A stretch of DNA of 64,000 bases from Ignavibacteria bacterium (lineage in GTDB: Bacteria > Bacteroidota > Ignavibacteria > Kapaibacteriales > UBA961). The position numbers were made by a program, and so were the translations under genes. This document shows, piece after piece, positions 19,302-28,211 of this stretch. The stretch's first letter is position 1, and every line of letters begins with the position of its first letter. The stretch lies in contig JADJXV010000003.1 of NCBI GenBank assembly GCA_016720145.1, positions 372,001 to 436,000 on the forward strand. The letters are read 5' to 3'. A model generated the notes under the pieces. It was not told the DNA's origin and did not search any database. It was given only the letters and a program-made list of their open reading frames with translations.

Positions 19302-19331
19302 TTGGACGGCAACGGGTGACCGCAGGCAACG
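19302..19331 (-). repeat. Dispersed intergenic repeat, copy 1
   Basis: On the minus strand it reads CGTTGCCTGCGG then TCACCCGTTGCCGTCCAA. Similar sequences occur at 24375-24406 and 43272-43305, and a weaker one at 48354-48383. All four lie between genes. Confidence 0.5.
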
Positions 19332-19389
19332 CTTGGAAGGTAAATTACGGGGTCACAAAAATAAAATTTGGGGAATTGGAATAAAACAT

Positions 19390-19420
19390 TTGCCAAAGCC
19401 AGTCAAATTAAATAACTTTG
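19390..19420 (+). promoter_or_regulatory. Bacteroidota-type promoter for the nucleotidyltransferase gene
   Basis: TTG (19390-19392), 20 nt spacer, then TAACTTTG (19413-19420), an exact TAnnTTTG match with ideal spacing. It lies between the terminator at 19251 and the start at 19474, and supports that start over an in-frame extension to 19333. Confidence 0.65.
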
Positions 19421-19473
19421 CTCGAGTAGGATTGGATAGTTACATTTTTCTGAAAATCAAACGAGGAATTTCA

Positions 19474-21969
19474 ATGAATAAAGCAGTAATTATGGCGGGT
19501 GGATTCGGAACGCGGCTTCGCCCTTTAACAACAAGTATCCCAAAACCGATGGTGCCACTGATCAATGTTCCGATGATGGAACACATTGTTAACCTGCTCA
19601 AATCCCACGATATTACCGACATTGTTTCTCTCCTCTACTACCAACCCGACGTTATAAAAAATCATTTTGGCACCGGCGATAATTTTGGCATTACGATGCA
19701 GTATCGTGAAGCGGCTGCCGACTATGGCACGGCCGGGAGTGTGCGTAATGCTGCCGATTTGCTCAACGATCGCTTTATCATTATCAGCGGCGATGTGCTC
19801 ACGGATTTTGATATTTCGGCGGCGCTTGAATTCCACAAGCAAAAAGGTTCGAAGGCGACGATTCTACTCACGCGTGTGCCGAATCCACTGCAATTTGGGA
19901 TTGTGATGACCGATACCGAAGGTCGCATCACCCGTTTTCTCGAGAAGCCGTCCTGGGGCGAGGTGTTTTCCGATACGATTAATACGGGAATTTATATTCT
20001 CGATGCCGATGTTTTGGATTTAATTCCTTATCAACGTGATTTTGATTTCAGCAAGGATTTATTCCCGCTGATGCTGCGTCAGAATATGCCGATTTACGGT
20101 TATATTGCAGAGGGTTACTGGCGTGACATCGGCAATTTGAATGAATATCAAATCGCCTGTATGGACGTGCTCGACAGCAAAGTAAAAATCACGATTTCGG
20201 GTGAAGAAAAAGATAAATGTATTGTTGGTCAGGGTGTAAGTATTTCTCCATCTGCGAGTTTTTCAGGTATGGTCGTGCTTGGCAATCATACGACCGTGGG
20301 TGACCATGCGAGTTTGCGTAATTGTGTGATTGGTAATAATGTTACCATCGGTGCCGGTGCGCGCCTTTCAGGCGTGGTGCTCTGGGATAATGTTATCATC
20401 GGTGAGGGCGCATCGCTGACAGACGATGTGATTTGTAATGATGCGGTTATTGGTGGTGACTCGACCATTTCGGAGAATGTTTTTATTGCTGAAAGCTGTA
20501 TTATTGGACGCGAAGCGACCCTGATGCCGAATATCAAATTATGGCCACGGAAACAGGTCGAGGCGGGCGCGATCTTGTCGCGAAGCTTGGTACAGGAAGA
20601 AAAGTGGCTCCGCGAACTCTTTACCGACGCACGAGTTACCGGACTCTCGAATATTGAAATCAATCCTGAATTCGCTGCAAAACTCGGCTCTGCAATCGGG
20701 AATGCCGTTGGAGCTAATACAACGATCGTCGCAAGCCGCGATGCAGATGCTGCGAGCCGGATGACGCACCGTGCACTCATGAGCGGTCTCATGTCGGCAG
20801 GTGTGACAGTCAATGACTTGCAAGTGACGTCGATACCGCAGACAAGACAGGAATTGCGGAACGGCAAAGCCGTTGCCGGACTGCATGTGCGGCGCTCAAT
20901 TCGGCAGCATGACCGAACAGATATTATTGTATTTAATAGTGACGGAAGAGACTTACCGTCATCTAAAGCAAAAAATATCGAACGTTTTTTCTTTGGAGAA
21001 GATATCAAGCGCGTGCCGTTTGATAAAGTTGGAGATATTAATTTCCCGGAGCGCACGAATGAGGCATATCGTAATCGATTTTTGGAGGCATTGAATAGTG
21101 AGGCGATTGTAAATAAGCATTTTAAAATATTGGTGGATTATTCGTTTGGACTTGCTTCGACGATTTTCCCGCAAATCCTTGGTAAATTTCAGGCAACTGT
21201 CGTGTCGATGAATAATTATATGGATGTGTCACGACCGTATTCCGACACAAGCACCGATGAAGAAGCGGCTGAATCGGCAACCGTCATGCGGTCATTGGGG
21301 TATGAACTTGGGTTCAAGATCGATGCCGGAGCTGAGAAAATCGCCATCGTCGATGAACGTGGTAATTGGTTCTCACGGCAACGGTTACTGACGATAATCA
21401 CCAAATTATTTTTAGAGTCAAATCGTGATCACGAACCCTATTCGATAGCTATTCCTGTGATGGCAAGCAGTGAAATTGATATGATTGTTAAGGACTATAA
21501 CGTTCAGATCGTGCGCATCAAAAACACGCATTCTGCAATGATGGATGCGACACAAAATAAGGATATTGCATTTGTCGGCGGCACACGCGGTGGATTTATT
21601 TTTACGGATTTTCTATTCGCGTCCGATGGTATGTTCACTGTAGCAAAATTGATGGAAATGCTTGCTCTCACCGGAATTCGCCTTTCAGAATTAGACAGCA
21701 GATTACCTCGCAGATATCAGCATCAGACGAGTGTTGACTGCCCATGGGAGAGCAAGGGCACTGTCATGAGGCGTGCGATGGAGCATTCCGAGGGTAATGA
21801 AAGGATGTTAATTGACGGAGTGAAGATATTCAAGGGTGGCAATTCAATTTTGCTCTTGCCAGATCGCGAAAAAGCAGCGTTTATTATTATTGCTGAGAGT
21901 GATACCAATGGAAGCGCTCTTGAGCTTTCGGAGCAGTATTCGAAACTAGTGAGTGAGTGGGCTGGGTGA
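19474..21969 (+). CDS. Mannose-1-phosphate guanylyltransferase-like NDP-sugar nucleotidyltransferase fused to a degenerate phosphomannomutase domain
   Basis: The 831-residue protein starts at ATG 19474 (MNKAVIMAGGFGTRLRPLTT), preceded by CGAGGA. The N-terminal nucleotidyltransferase domain (1-235) carries the GGFGTRLRPL signature, SIPKPMVPL, and IIISGDVLTDFD. A left-handed beta-helix of hexapeptide repeats follows (about 245-370: VVLGNHTTVGDHASLRNCVI and similar). From about 385 the chain matches phosphomannomutase, but the catalytic TASHNP loop is absent (GLHVRRSIRQHDRTDIIVFN instead) and the metal-binding DGDxDR loop reads IDAGAEKIAIVDERG. The first part probably makes a GDP- or UDP-sugar for surface glycans; the second is probably non-catalytic. 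The specific sugar is uncertain. Confidence 0.85.
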   Translation: MNKAVIMAGGFGTRLRPLTTSIPKPMVPLINVPMMEHIVNLLKSHDITDIVSLLYYQPDVIKNHFGTGDNFGITMQYREAAADYGTAGSVRNAADLLNDRFIIISGDVLTDFDISAALEFHKQKGSKATILLTRVPNPLQFGIVMTDTEGRITRFLEKPSWGEVFSDTINTGIYILDADVLDLIPYQRDFDFSKDLFPLMLRQNMPIYGYIAEGYWRDIGNLNEYQIACMDVLDSKVKITISGEEKDKCIVGQGVSISPSASFSGMVVLGNHTTVGDHASLRNCVIGNNVTIGAGARLSGVVLWDNVIIGEGASLTDDVICNDAVIGGDSTISENVFIAESCIIGREATLMPNIKLWPRKQVEAGAILSRSLVQEEKWLRELFTDARVTGLSNIEINPEFAAKLGSAIGNAVGANTTIVASRDADAASRMTHRALMSGLMSAGVTVNDLQVTSIPQTRQELRNGKAVAGLHVRRSIRQHDRTDIIVFNSDGRDLPSSKAKNIERFFFGEDIKRVPFDKVGDINFPERTNEAYRNRFLEALNSEAIVNKHFKILVDYSFGLASTIFPQILGKFQATVVSMNNYMDVSRPYSDTSTDEEAAESATVMRSLGYELGFKIDAGAEKIAIVDERGNWFSRQRLLTIITKLFLESNRDHEPYSIAIPVMASSEIDMIVKDYNVQIVRIKNTHSAMMDATQNKDIAFVGGTRGGFIFTDFLFASDGMFTVAKLMEMLALTGIRLSELDSRLPRRYQHQTSVDCPWESKGTVMRRAMEHSEGNERMLIDGVKIFKGGNSILLLPDREKAAFIIIAESDTNGSALELSEQYSKLVSEWAG

Positions 21970-22050
21970 GGTGGAGGGTTATAGTTCGAACTAAAATATT
22001 AAAAAAATACAGGCCAATATGTAATTCTTTTCCTTTTTAAAGGTGATTCT

Positions 22051-24300
22051 ATGGGATTATTTTTTCATCATATCAGGAAAAGTGGTGTTTTTTGTTCTGT
22101 ATTGATTGTATTTGTGTTTCTGGTAGTGAATCACCAACTGTTGTCTCAGAATCAATCTAATATCGCTGCAGACAGTACTATATCTGGGATTATTAACAGA
22201 TATACACCAGTTCTATCAATTTCCAGTGGATGCTCACCTATTCTAGAAGTAGAGAATAGCAATGGGTTTTCAGTAGGTGATAGAGTATTGATTATTCAAA
22301 TGCAGGGCGCAGAAATTGATGTATCTAATTCTGCCAACTATGGGCGAATAGTATCCTATAACAATGCAGGTAATTATGAATTTGCACGTATTCATCTTAT
22401 TGCAAACAATACTATTTACCTTCGGAATCCCCTACTTAAGGCATACACGATTGCCGGCAAAGTACAACTCATACGCGTACCCGAGTATCAGAATGTTACA
22501 ATAGATAATACTTTGTCAGGACAATCATGGAATGGTAGTGTTGGTGGTGTAATTGCGCTCTATGTAAATTCTATTCTTACCATTAAAGCCACTATTTCTG
22601 CAACCGGAATCGGTTTCCGAGGTGGTCTTGCCGTGAATGCACCTATCATACCTCCTAATCATACAACGGATTATTACAATCTCAATTCTTTACCCGGCTA
22701 CGGTGGGGCTAAGGGAGAAGGAATTGCGTATTATGGTAAGTCACCAAATACCAACGGGAAAGGTGCACCGGCAAATGGCGGTGGTGGTGGAAATAATCAT
22801 AACGCAGGCGGAGGTGGTGGTGCGAACATTGGTGCAGGTGGGACAGGTGGCTTTGGTTGGGAACCTACCTACACCGGAGATAATCTACTTTCACTCGGCT
22901 TAGGTGGCTATATCATTGATAATTCAAACCATAGATTATTCATGGGTGGTGGTGGCGGTTCAGGTCACGTCAATCAAAACGACAAGAGTAGCGGAGGAAA
23001 AGGTGGAGGTATTATTATTATCGTTGCAGAAGAGATTATTTCTTCACCAAGTTATCCTATTACCGCCGATGGCAATCAAGGAGGTGACGCTTTACCAGAT
23101 GGTGCAGGTGGCGGTGGAGGTGGCGGATCTATCATTCTTTCTTTCAACAAATTCAACGGGATTAGTAATATTTCAGTTAGTGGTGGACGTGGAGGAAATA
23201 ATGTCTATACAGGCGGAGGAATAGCTCCCGGAGGTGGCGGTGGCGGAGGTGGAATTTATCTATCGTTACCTATTATTCCAAATGGTGTTACGTGTTCAGT
23301 TACAGGTGGAGTATCGGGTATGATTACAGTTGATAACTCAACATTTGGAGCATCCTCTGGAAAAGATGGCGGTATATTTAATAATTATTCAATTCCGGAA
23401 AGTAGTATCACAGGATCTACCGGCACTGCCGACGCAGGCGCCGACCGACCAATATGCATCAACGACACCACTACTATCGGTTCGCTTGCACAAGCCGGGT
23501 ACAGCTATAGTTGGTCACCACAATCAAGTCTATCCAATCCTTCTGCCGCTCAACCGATTGCTAAGCCCTTAATGACGACCGATTATATCCTAACTACCAC
23601 CAGTCCAACCGGTTGCGTTTCAACTGATACAGTCCGCGTGGTGGTTAATCCACTTGTTCCTCTTGAGTTTACGTTGAGTCCGGATACTGTGCGATTTGTT
23701 CCTAATGAACAATTTCAAACCGAACTCCACATCCCTCCGGGTATATTTGAATGGCATATCCGCTTGCTCTATAATTCACTTATCGCAAAATTTGACACCA
23801 TTCTACAAAAGTCTAACAATATTAGTCTGCCACTGCCACTAGACAATAATACCGGTCAACTATCCATTAACGGCGTCGGTGATAATGGCTCCGTACTCTT
23901 GCGATTTAAAACGTACCTTCCCCATACCAATGACTCGATTTTTACTCTTCAAATGGTGGTTGATTCGGCAAAAACACTACCCTGTGGCAGACCTTTTGGC
24001 ACTGGTACCACTCTCAAAACGTTAGATTACTGTGGGAAAAACTTCCGCTATGTCAGCGGCACCGGTAATATATATTTTCTCACTTCTACGAATCAGCATA
24101 TCAATTTTGGTGTTGGGCTCCCCGGCAGAATTCGCCTTGAAGTATTTGACTATTTAGGCAGGTCGTATCAGATTCTCACTGACGCTCATTTCGAGCCGGG
24201 TACTTATTCAGCATCTTTTGATCTCCCAATCGGATTGTATTTCTGTCGAATGAGCGCCGGAGTAGTCGATCAGACCGTGAAAGTGGTGGTGGTCCAGTAA
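22051..24300 (+). CDS. Large secreted glycine-rich protein with PKD-like and T9SS-type C-terminal regions
   Basis: The 749-residue protein has a signal peptide (about residues 5-32, ending VNHQLLSQ). Residues 40-200 form a beta-rich region (GDRVLIIQMQGAEIDV, GGVIALYVNSILTIKA). Residues 235-440 are glycine-rich with GGGGG tracts and asparagines. A PKD/Ig-like module follows (ADRPICINDTTTIG, YSWSPQSSLSNPSA, TDYILTTTSPTGCVSTDTV), then a cohesin-like region, and a C-terminal domain (LEVFDYLGRSYQIL, PIGLYFCRMSAGVVDQTVKV) resembling T9SS sorting domains. It is presumably exported through the outer membrane and attached or released. SD-like AAGGTGAT precedes the ATG. Function unknown. Confidence 0.75.
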   Translation: MGLFFHHIRKSGVFCSVLIVFVFLVVNHQLLSQNQSNIAADSTISGIINRYTPVLSISSGCSPILEVENSNGFSVGDRVLIIQMQGAEIDVSNSANYGRIVSYNNAGNYEFARIHLIANNTIYLRNPLLKAYTIAGKVQLIRVPEYQNVTIDNTLSGQSWNGSVGGVIALYVNSILTIKATISATGIGFRGGLAVNAPIIPPNHTTDYYNLNSLPGYGGAKGEGIAYYGKSPNTNGKGAPANGGGGGNNHNAGGGGGANIGAGGTGGFGWEPTYTGDNLLSLGLGGYIIDNSNHRLFMGGGGGSGHVNQNDKSSGGKGGGIIIIVAEEIISSPSYPITADGNQGGDALPDGAGGGGGGGSIILSFNKFNGISNISVSGGRGGNNVYTGGGIAPGGGGGGGGIYLSLPIIPNGVTCSVTGGVSGMITVDNSTFGASSGKDGGIFNNYSIPESSITGSTGTADAGADRPICINDTTTIGSLAQAGYSYSWSPQSSLSNPSAAQPIAKPLMTTDYILTTTSPTGCVSTDTVRVVVNPLVPLEFTLSPDTVRFVPNEQFQTELHIPPGIFEWHIRLLYNSLIAKFDTILQKSNNISLPLPLDNNTGQLSINGVGDNGSVLLRFKTYLPHTNDSIFTLQMVVDSAKTLPCGRPFGTGTTLKTLDYCGKNFRYVSGTGNIYFLTSTNQHINFGVGLPGRIRLEVFDYLGRSYQILTDAHFEPGTYSASFDLPIGLYFCRMSAGVVDQTVKVVVVQ

Positions 24301-24642
24301 ACATCGAGCTAGGCAACACTCAATTTTAATCCTCAATAAATATAAATTTTTGTATTCCTTCATCAATATCCAAACGTCGCTTGCGGACACCCGTTGCCGT
24401 CCAACCATATTGAAGATAACGAGATACAAGTACAAGAGGATAGATATAAGTGATTGTACTTTCGAAAAATGCTCTCAATTTTGCGTACTTAGCGAAAACT
24501 TTTGCAAGCTACTTGGTAAAACTGTGTATTATGTCCAAATTCTATAGTAATAACAGTAAATATTCAATGTAACCATTCCTTCAGCACACGTGTCTGCTAT
24601 GAAACCGGTCAATTTTTTTCATTTATTTTCCAGAGGAATTTC
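24301..24642. other. Intergenic region (342 bp) containing one dispersed repeat copy
   Basis: No ORF, terminator or strong promoter was recognised. Positions 24375-24406 (CGCTTGCGGACACCCGTTGC core, then CGTCCAACC) match the dispersed repeat seen at 19302 and 43272. The last bases before the next gene carry CAGAGGAATTTC, a probable ribosome-binding site. Confidence 0.5.
24375..24406 (+). repeat. Dispersed intergenic repeat, copy 2
   Basis: Core GCTTGCGGACACCCGTTGCC followed by GTCCAACC; differs from the 19302 copy by a few bases and lies 75 bp after the glycine-rich gene stop. Confidence 0.5.
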
Positions 24643-26979
24643 ATGCAACTACTTGATACAAAATTTTGGTACATCCTCTTTCTCCTCCTCACACACCTTA
24701 CCGGTTCACTAAGCGATGCCCACGCTCAGTACAAGTGGAATCTCCTCACGACTCCTACCCAAAAAATTGCAATGAATGCAATTGCCGTCTCGGCAAGCGG
24801 TAAGTATGTCGTTGCTGTTGGTCAATTTACGTGTATTCTTGAAAGTAATAATAACGGTGCCTCTTTTTTCGAACAATCCTTTGGAAGCGTAGGAGATCTC
24901 CTGTCTGCAACGTTCTTCTCTCAGGAAGGCGTCCTTGCCGTCGATGATAATGGACACGTCTATCGCAGATCTGCTTCGGGTGGAATTTGGACGAAGCGCA
25001 GTATCAATCCCGGCAATAGCTTCTACACCATTGAATATTGTGGTGCAAATATTATCCTCATTGGCTCAGGAAATGGGGCAATCTTTCGCAGTACAGATGC
25101 CGGAACTACATGGAACAAAGTGACTTCGCTCTCTTCAACAATTTATTCCATTGCCTCCTCCAAAACCGGAACATGTATCGCAGTAGGCGCAAACGGGATG
25201 ATTGCTCACAGCACGGATAATGGACTCACTTGGCAACACACACCTATGCAAGCCGATAATAATAAAACACTTCGTCGAATATCGTTTGTCAGTGACAGTA
25301 CCTGGATAATTGCCGGTGATACTTCGTACCTCGCCCGCACGACCGATAATGGAACGACGTGGTCACAGATCTCACTTGACCCTACAATTACCCAAAAAGT
25401 ATTCTATCCGCTTGCTTTAGCGTTTAATACAAACAAACACGGCTTGCTCATCGGATGGAATAATTACCTTGCAACTGCATTTATCTACAGTACTTCCGAT
25501 GGAGGCGCTACTTGGCAGACAGGCGAGAATATACTTGGAGACCCTGCGAGTCAATTACTGTATGTCACCGATGTCAAATTCCCGGACAGCAGTCTGCGAT
25601 CAATGTCGTCTGGAAATAGTACGCGCATCTCATCGATTCGTCTGATACCCGATTCATTGCCGTATCTCTATGAACGTCGGGAAATTATCTCACGATATAT
25701 GACCGGTGCCGAGAATAGTCCTGTGGAGTATTCACCAGCATCAGCAAGTTCATTTTTTTCTCTTTATAGGGAAGGTAAGTCCCGCTTTATAGGTGGAATT
25801 CCCCACCAATTCAACGTGCTCGAAGAGCGTTCACAAGAAGGTGCAATTCTTAAACGTTGGCACGAAGATGCACGATACGACTCAACCTTTATGACGAATC
25901 TGTCCTTTGAGTCAGCTACGTATCTCTCTGAAAATAATGCTCTTATACTCGCAGACTCCAGTGCTGCGGACGGTACTTACATATACAAACGTTTGATCTC
26001 TACGACGAATGGTGGTGCTACATGGAAGAGTATCACACCCGATACCAACCTTCGACTTAGCAATCCGGTAGCTAAATCTTCTACGGAATTTATGGTGCAG
26101 TCCGGAACGTCCTTAATTTATCACACAACGACCGGCGGAGAGTCGTGGACCAAGTTGACACTTCCATTCAGTCCGACCAACCTATCACTTGCGACCACGT
26201 CGCAATCTTTCCTCGCCTTTGCAACCAAAGCAGACAATTCCACTACGCTTTTACGATTCGCAGATGGCAATCAATGGGAAGTGCTCTTGGCTTCCATTCC
26301 AAGCGGCAAACGTATATTTCTGTCGCAACACACAATCGTCATTATCGGTATTGATTCAGCCTACACTCTCATCATCGCTCCCGATGAACGAACTGCTACG
26401 CTCAGTACCTTAGGTGCTTCCAAGGACAAATTCGCCCCTAATTTTTCGATGGTACAAGCATATCAGAATAAAATCTTCGAGGCAGGCAGGAATTTTATCA
26501 TCAAAGTATCGAGTGACACCGGGCAGACTCTCAGGAATGTAATCGCGGATAAATCACTCACGTACCTTCAAAACACCTCTTCTCCTACCGACAAACCGGT
26601 TGGGATGTTCATGCTTGGTAGTCGATTATATCTCGGCATGTATTACGGCACTATCATCTATTCCGATCTCAAAGACACAATCTCTACAAGTGTAGAATTT
26701 ACAACTACTTCCCCGCTCCCATCTCCCTACCCCAACCCATCTAGCGTGAGCACAACACTGAAAATACCACGTTCACTTGTGGCGGGTAATAGCGCACTTT
26801 CCCTCAAGATCTATTCTCCCGTAGGCGTTGAAATAGCTGATCTTACGGAGCAGCTTACCATGCAGGATGAGTGTATTACTGCCACGCTGCGAACTGCTGA
26901 GTTTGCTCCGGGGGTGTATAATGCCGTGTGGGGTGGTGGCGGGAATGTGAATGTGCAGACTATAGTAGTGGTGCGGTGA
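24643..26979 (+). CDS. Secreted YCF48/sialidase-type beta-propeller protein with T9SS-type C-terminus
   Basis: The 778-residue protein has a signal peptide (about 1-28, ending SDAHAQ). Repeated motifs of the YCF48/BNR-propeller kind run through it: FRSTDAGTTWNKV, AHSTDNGLTWQHT, ARTTDNGTTWSQIS, YSTSDGGATWQTG, ISTTNGGATWKSI and YHTTTGGESWTKL. The C-terminus (PLPSPYPNPSSVSTTLKIPR, KIYSPVGVEIADL, FAPGVYNAVWGGGGNVNVQ) matches a T9SS sorting domain. It is probably a secreted or surface-bound propeller protein. A ligand or enzymatic role is not evident, since no catalytic sialidase residues were identified. SD-like CAGAGGA lies 6 nt upstream. Confidence 0.82.
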   Translation: MQLLDTKFWYILFLLLTHLTGSLSDAHAQYKWNLLTTPTQKIAMNAIAVSASGKYVVAVGQFTCILESNNNGASFFEQSFGSVGDLLSATFFSQEGVLAVDDNGHVYRRSASGGIWTKRSINPGNSFYTIEYCGANIILIGSGNGAIFRSTDAGTTWNKVTSLSSTIYSIASSKTGTCIAVGANGMIAHSTDNGLTWQHTPMQADNNKTLRRISFVSDSTWIIAGDTSYLARTTDNGTTWSQISLDPTITQKVFYPLALAFNTNKHGLLIGWNNYLATAFIYSTSDGGATWQTGENILGDPASQLLYVTDVKFPDSSLRSMSSGNSTRISSIRLIPDSLPYLYERREIISRYMTGAENSPVEYSPASASSFFSLYREGKSRFIGGIPHQFNVLEERSQEGAILKRWHEDARYDSTFMTNLSFESATYLSENNALILADSSAADGTYIYKRLISTTNGGATWKSITPDTNLRLSNPVAKSSTEFMVQSGTSLIYHTTTGGESWTKLTLPFSPTNLSLATTSQSFLAFATKADNSTTLLRFADGNQWEVLLASIPSGKRIFLSQHTIVIIGIDSAYTLIIAPDERTATLSTLGASKDKFAPNFSMVQAYQNKIFEAGRNFIIKVSSDTGQTLRNVIADKSLTYLQNTSSPTDKPVGMFMLGSRLYLGMYYGTIIYSDLKDTISTSVEFTTTSPLPSPYPNPSSVSTTLKIPRSLVAGNSALSLKIYSPVGVEIADLTEQLTMQDECITATLRTAEFAPGVYNAVWGGGGNVNVQTIVVVR

Positions 26980-26984
26980 CTCTT

Positions 26985-27091
26985 CTGAGAGGATCACTTC
27001 TTCGTGATGATCTCAGTGAACTCGCTTGACCAACCCGCTCGACCACCTCCGCTCGACCACTGAGAGCATCACTAAGAAGTGATACCCTCAG
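26985..27091. repeat. Nested inverted repeat element enclosing three direct repeats
   Basis: The left arm (26985-27018: CTGAGAGGATCACTTCTTCG then TGATGATCTCAGTG) and the right arm (27058-27091) are near-perfect reverse complements of each other, about 29 of 34 bases by eye, and each arm is itself an imperfect hairpin. Between them lie three direct repeats of a CGCTYGACCA unit (about 27022, 27036 and 27050). It lies between the propeller gene and the dus promoter. Confidence 0.7.
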
Positions 27092-27122
27092 GCTTGACTG
27101 CGATATTTTGACCAAAGTTGTG

Positions 27123-27130
27123 TATTTTTG
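27123..27130 (+). promoter_or_regulatory. TAnnTTTG promoter element for the dus-tilS region
   Basis: TATTTTTG is followed by CGGCGGAAT, the same 13-nt string TTTGCGGCGGAAT as at the rimP promoter (62343). The -33 TTG is not clear at the preferred distance. The ATG of dus is 50 nt downstream. Confidence 0.5.
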
Positions 27131-27180
27131 CGGCGGAATTATCGCAAACCAATTGCCGCTCATGCGGAACGATTATAGAA

Positions 27181-28194
27181 ATGGCTACTCTCACTATTGG
27201 AAATGTTTCCGTTGAAAATGGCATCCTCCTTGCACCGCTTGAAGATGTCACCGAGCTCCCCTTTCGCGTGATGTGCAAACGTCTTGGTGCTGATATTGTT
27301 TATACTGAATTTATTTCGTCTGACGGATTAGTCCACGACGCTCGTAGGTCGTTGGAAAAATTGAGACTTGCTGACGAAGAACACCCCGTCGCGATTCAAA
27401 TATTTGGTGGTAATCTTGATGTGATGAAAGAAGCTGCTTTAATGGCAGAAGGTGCAGGTCCGGACTTTATTGATATTAATTGCGGCTGCTGGGTCAAGAA
27501 TGTCGTCGCCCGTAATTCCGGTGCTGCTCTTCTCAAAGATCCTCCAATGATGGCGAAAATGACCAAAACATTGGTCGATACCGTGAAGCTGCCGGTTACT
27601 GTAAAGACTCGGCTTGGCTGGGATAAAGATAATATCGTCATTGTTGAAGTGGCGAAATTGCTCGAACAAGCAGGTGCAGCTGCACTGACAGTCCATTGCA
27701 GAACCCGAGACATGGGTCATGCCGGCGATGCAGACTGGACTTGGATAGAAAAAATTAAACGCGAAGTGTCGATACCGGTGATCTTAAATGGTGATGTGAC
27801 CACCGTCCAAGATGTAGCTGAAGCATTCGCGAAAACAGGATGCGATGCGGTGATGATAGGTCGTGGTGCCATAGGTAACCCATTTATTTTTAGAAGAGCT
27901 AAGATGTTTCTTGCGACCGGAGTGGTTCCTCCCGAACCCTGCGCAGAGGAACGAATAAAGGTATGTTTGGAGCATTTGAAATTAACCATTGCTCACAAAC
28001 CAGAACGGCGGGCAATACTCGAATTTCGGAAATTTTATGCCGGATATTTGCGGGGTTTATATACTTCCGCACCTGTAAAACAGGATATTCAGCAGTTATT
28101 ATCATACAACGAAATCGAAGAACGTTTGCACCGCTATATTGAATTTCTAGCCGAGCGTGAGAAAGTACAAACCCACGAAATCGAGCAAATATAA
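27181..28194 (+). CDS. dusB: tRNA-dihydrouridine synthase
   Basis: The start is ATG 27181 (MATLTIGNVSVENGILLAPL), 50 nt below the promoter; an in-frame extension to 27118 would overlap that promoter. The 337-residue TIM-barrel flavoprotein contains GILLAPLEDVTELPFRVM, PVAIQIFGGNLDVMKEAA, VKTRLGWDKDNIV, TVHCRTRDMGHAGDADW, and the FMN-binding MIGRGAIGNPFIF. It reduces uridine to dihydrouridine in tRNA. The catalytic loop reads DINCGCWVKNVVARNSGAAL, where most family members have GCP, so the proline after the catalytic cysteine is a tryptophan. It is 17 bp upstream of the tilS fusion, which makes a tRNA-modification operon. The DusB subtype is likely but not certain. Confidence 0.85.
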   Translation: MATLTIGNVSVENGILLAPLEDVTELPFRVMCKRLGADIVYTEFISSDGLVHDARRSLEKLRLADEEHPVAIQIFGGNLDVMKEAALMAEGAGPDFIDINCGCWVKNVVARNSGAALLKDPPMMAKMTKTLVDTVKLPVTVKTRLGWDKDNIVIVEVAKLLEQAGAAALTVHCRTRDMGHAGDADWTWIEKIKREVSIPVILNGDVTTVQDVAEAFAKTGCDAVMIGRGAIGNPFIFRRAKMFLATGVVPPEPCAEERIKVCLEHLKLTIAHKPERRAILEFRKFYAGYLRGLYTSAPVKQDIQQLLSYNEIEERLHRYIEFLAEREKVQTHEIEQI

Positions 28195-28211
28195 AGAGTA
28201 GGAAAACTATT

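Noticed and set aside
19333..19473. Longer nucleotidyltransferase start at 19333
   Set aside because: The promoter at 19390-19420 lies inside it; MNKAVIMAGGFG at 19474 is the family start with an SD-like CGAGGA.
27118..27180. Longer dus start at 27118
   Set aside because: It would begin upstream of the -7 element, before the expected transcription start; ATG 27181 gives the family's normal N-terminus.
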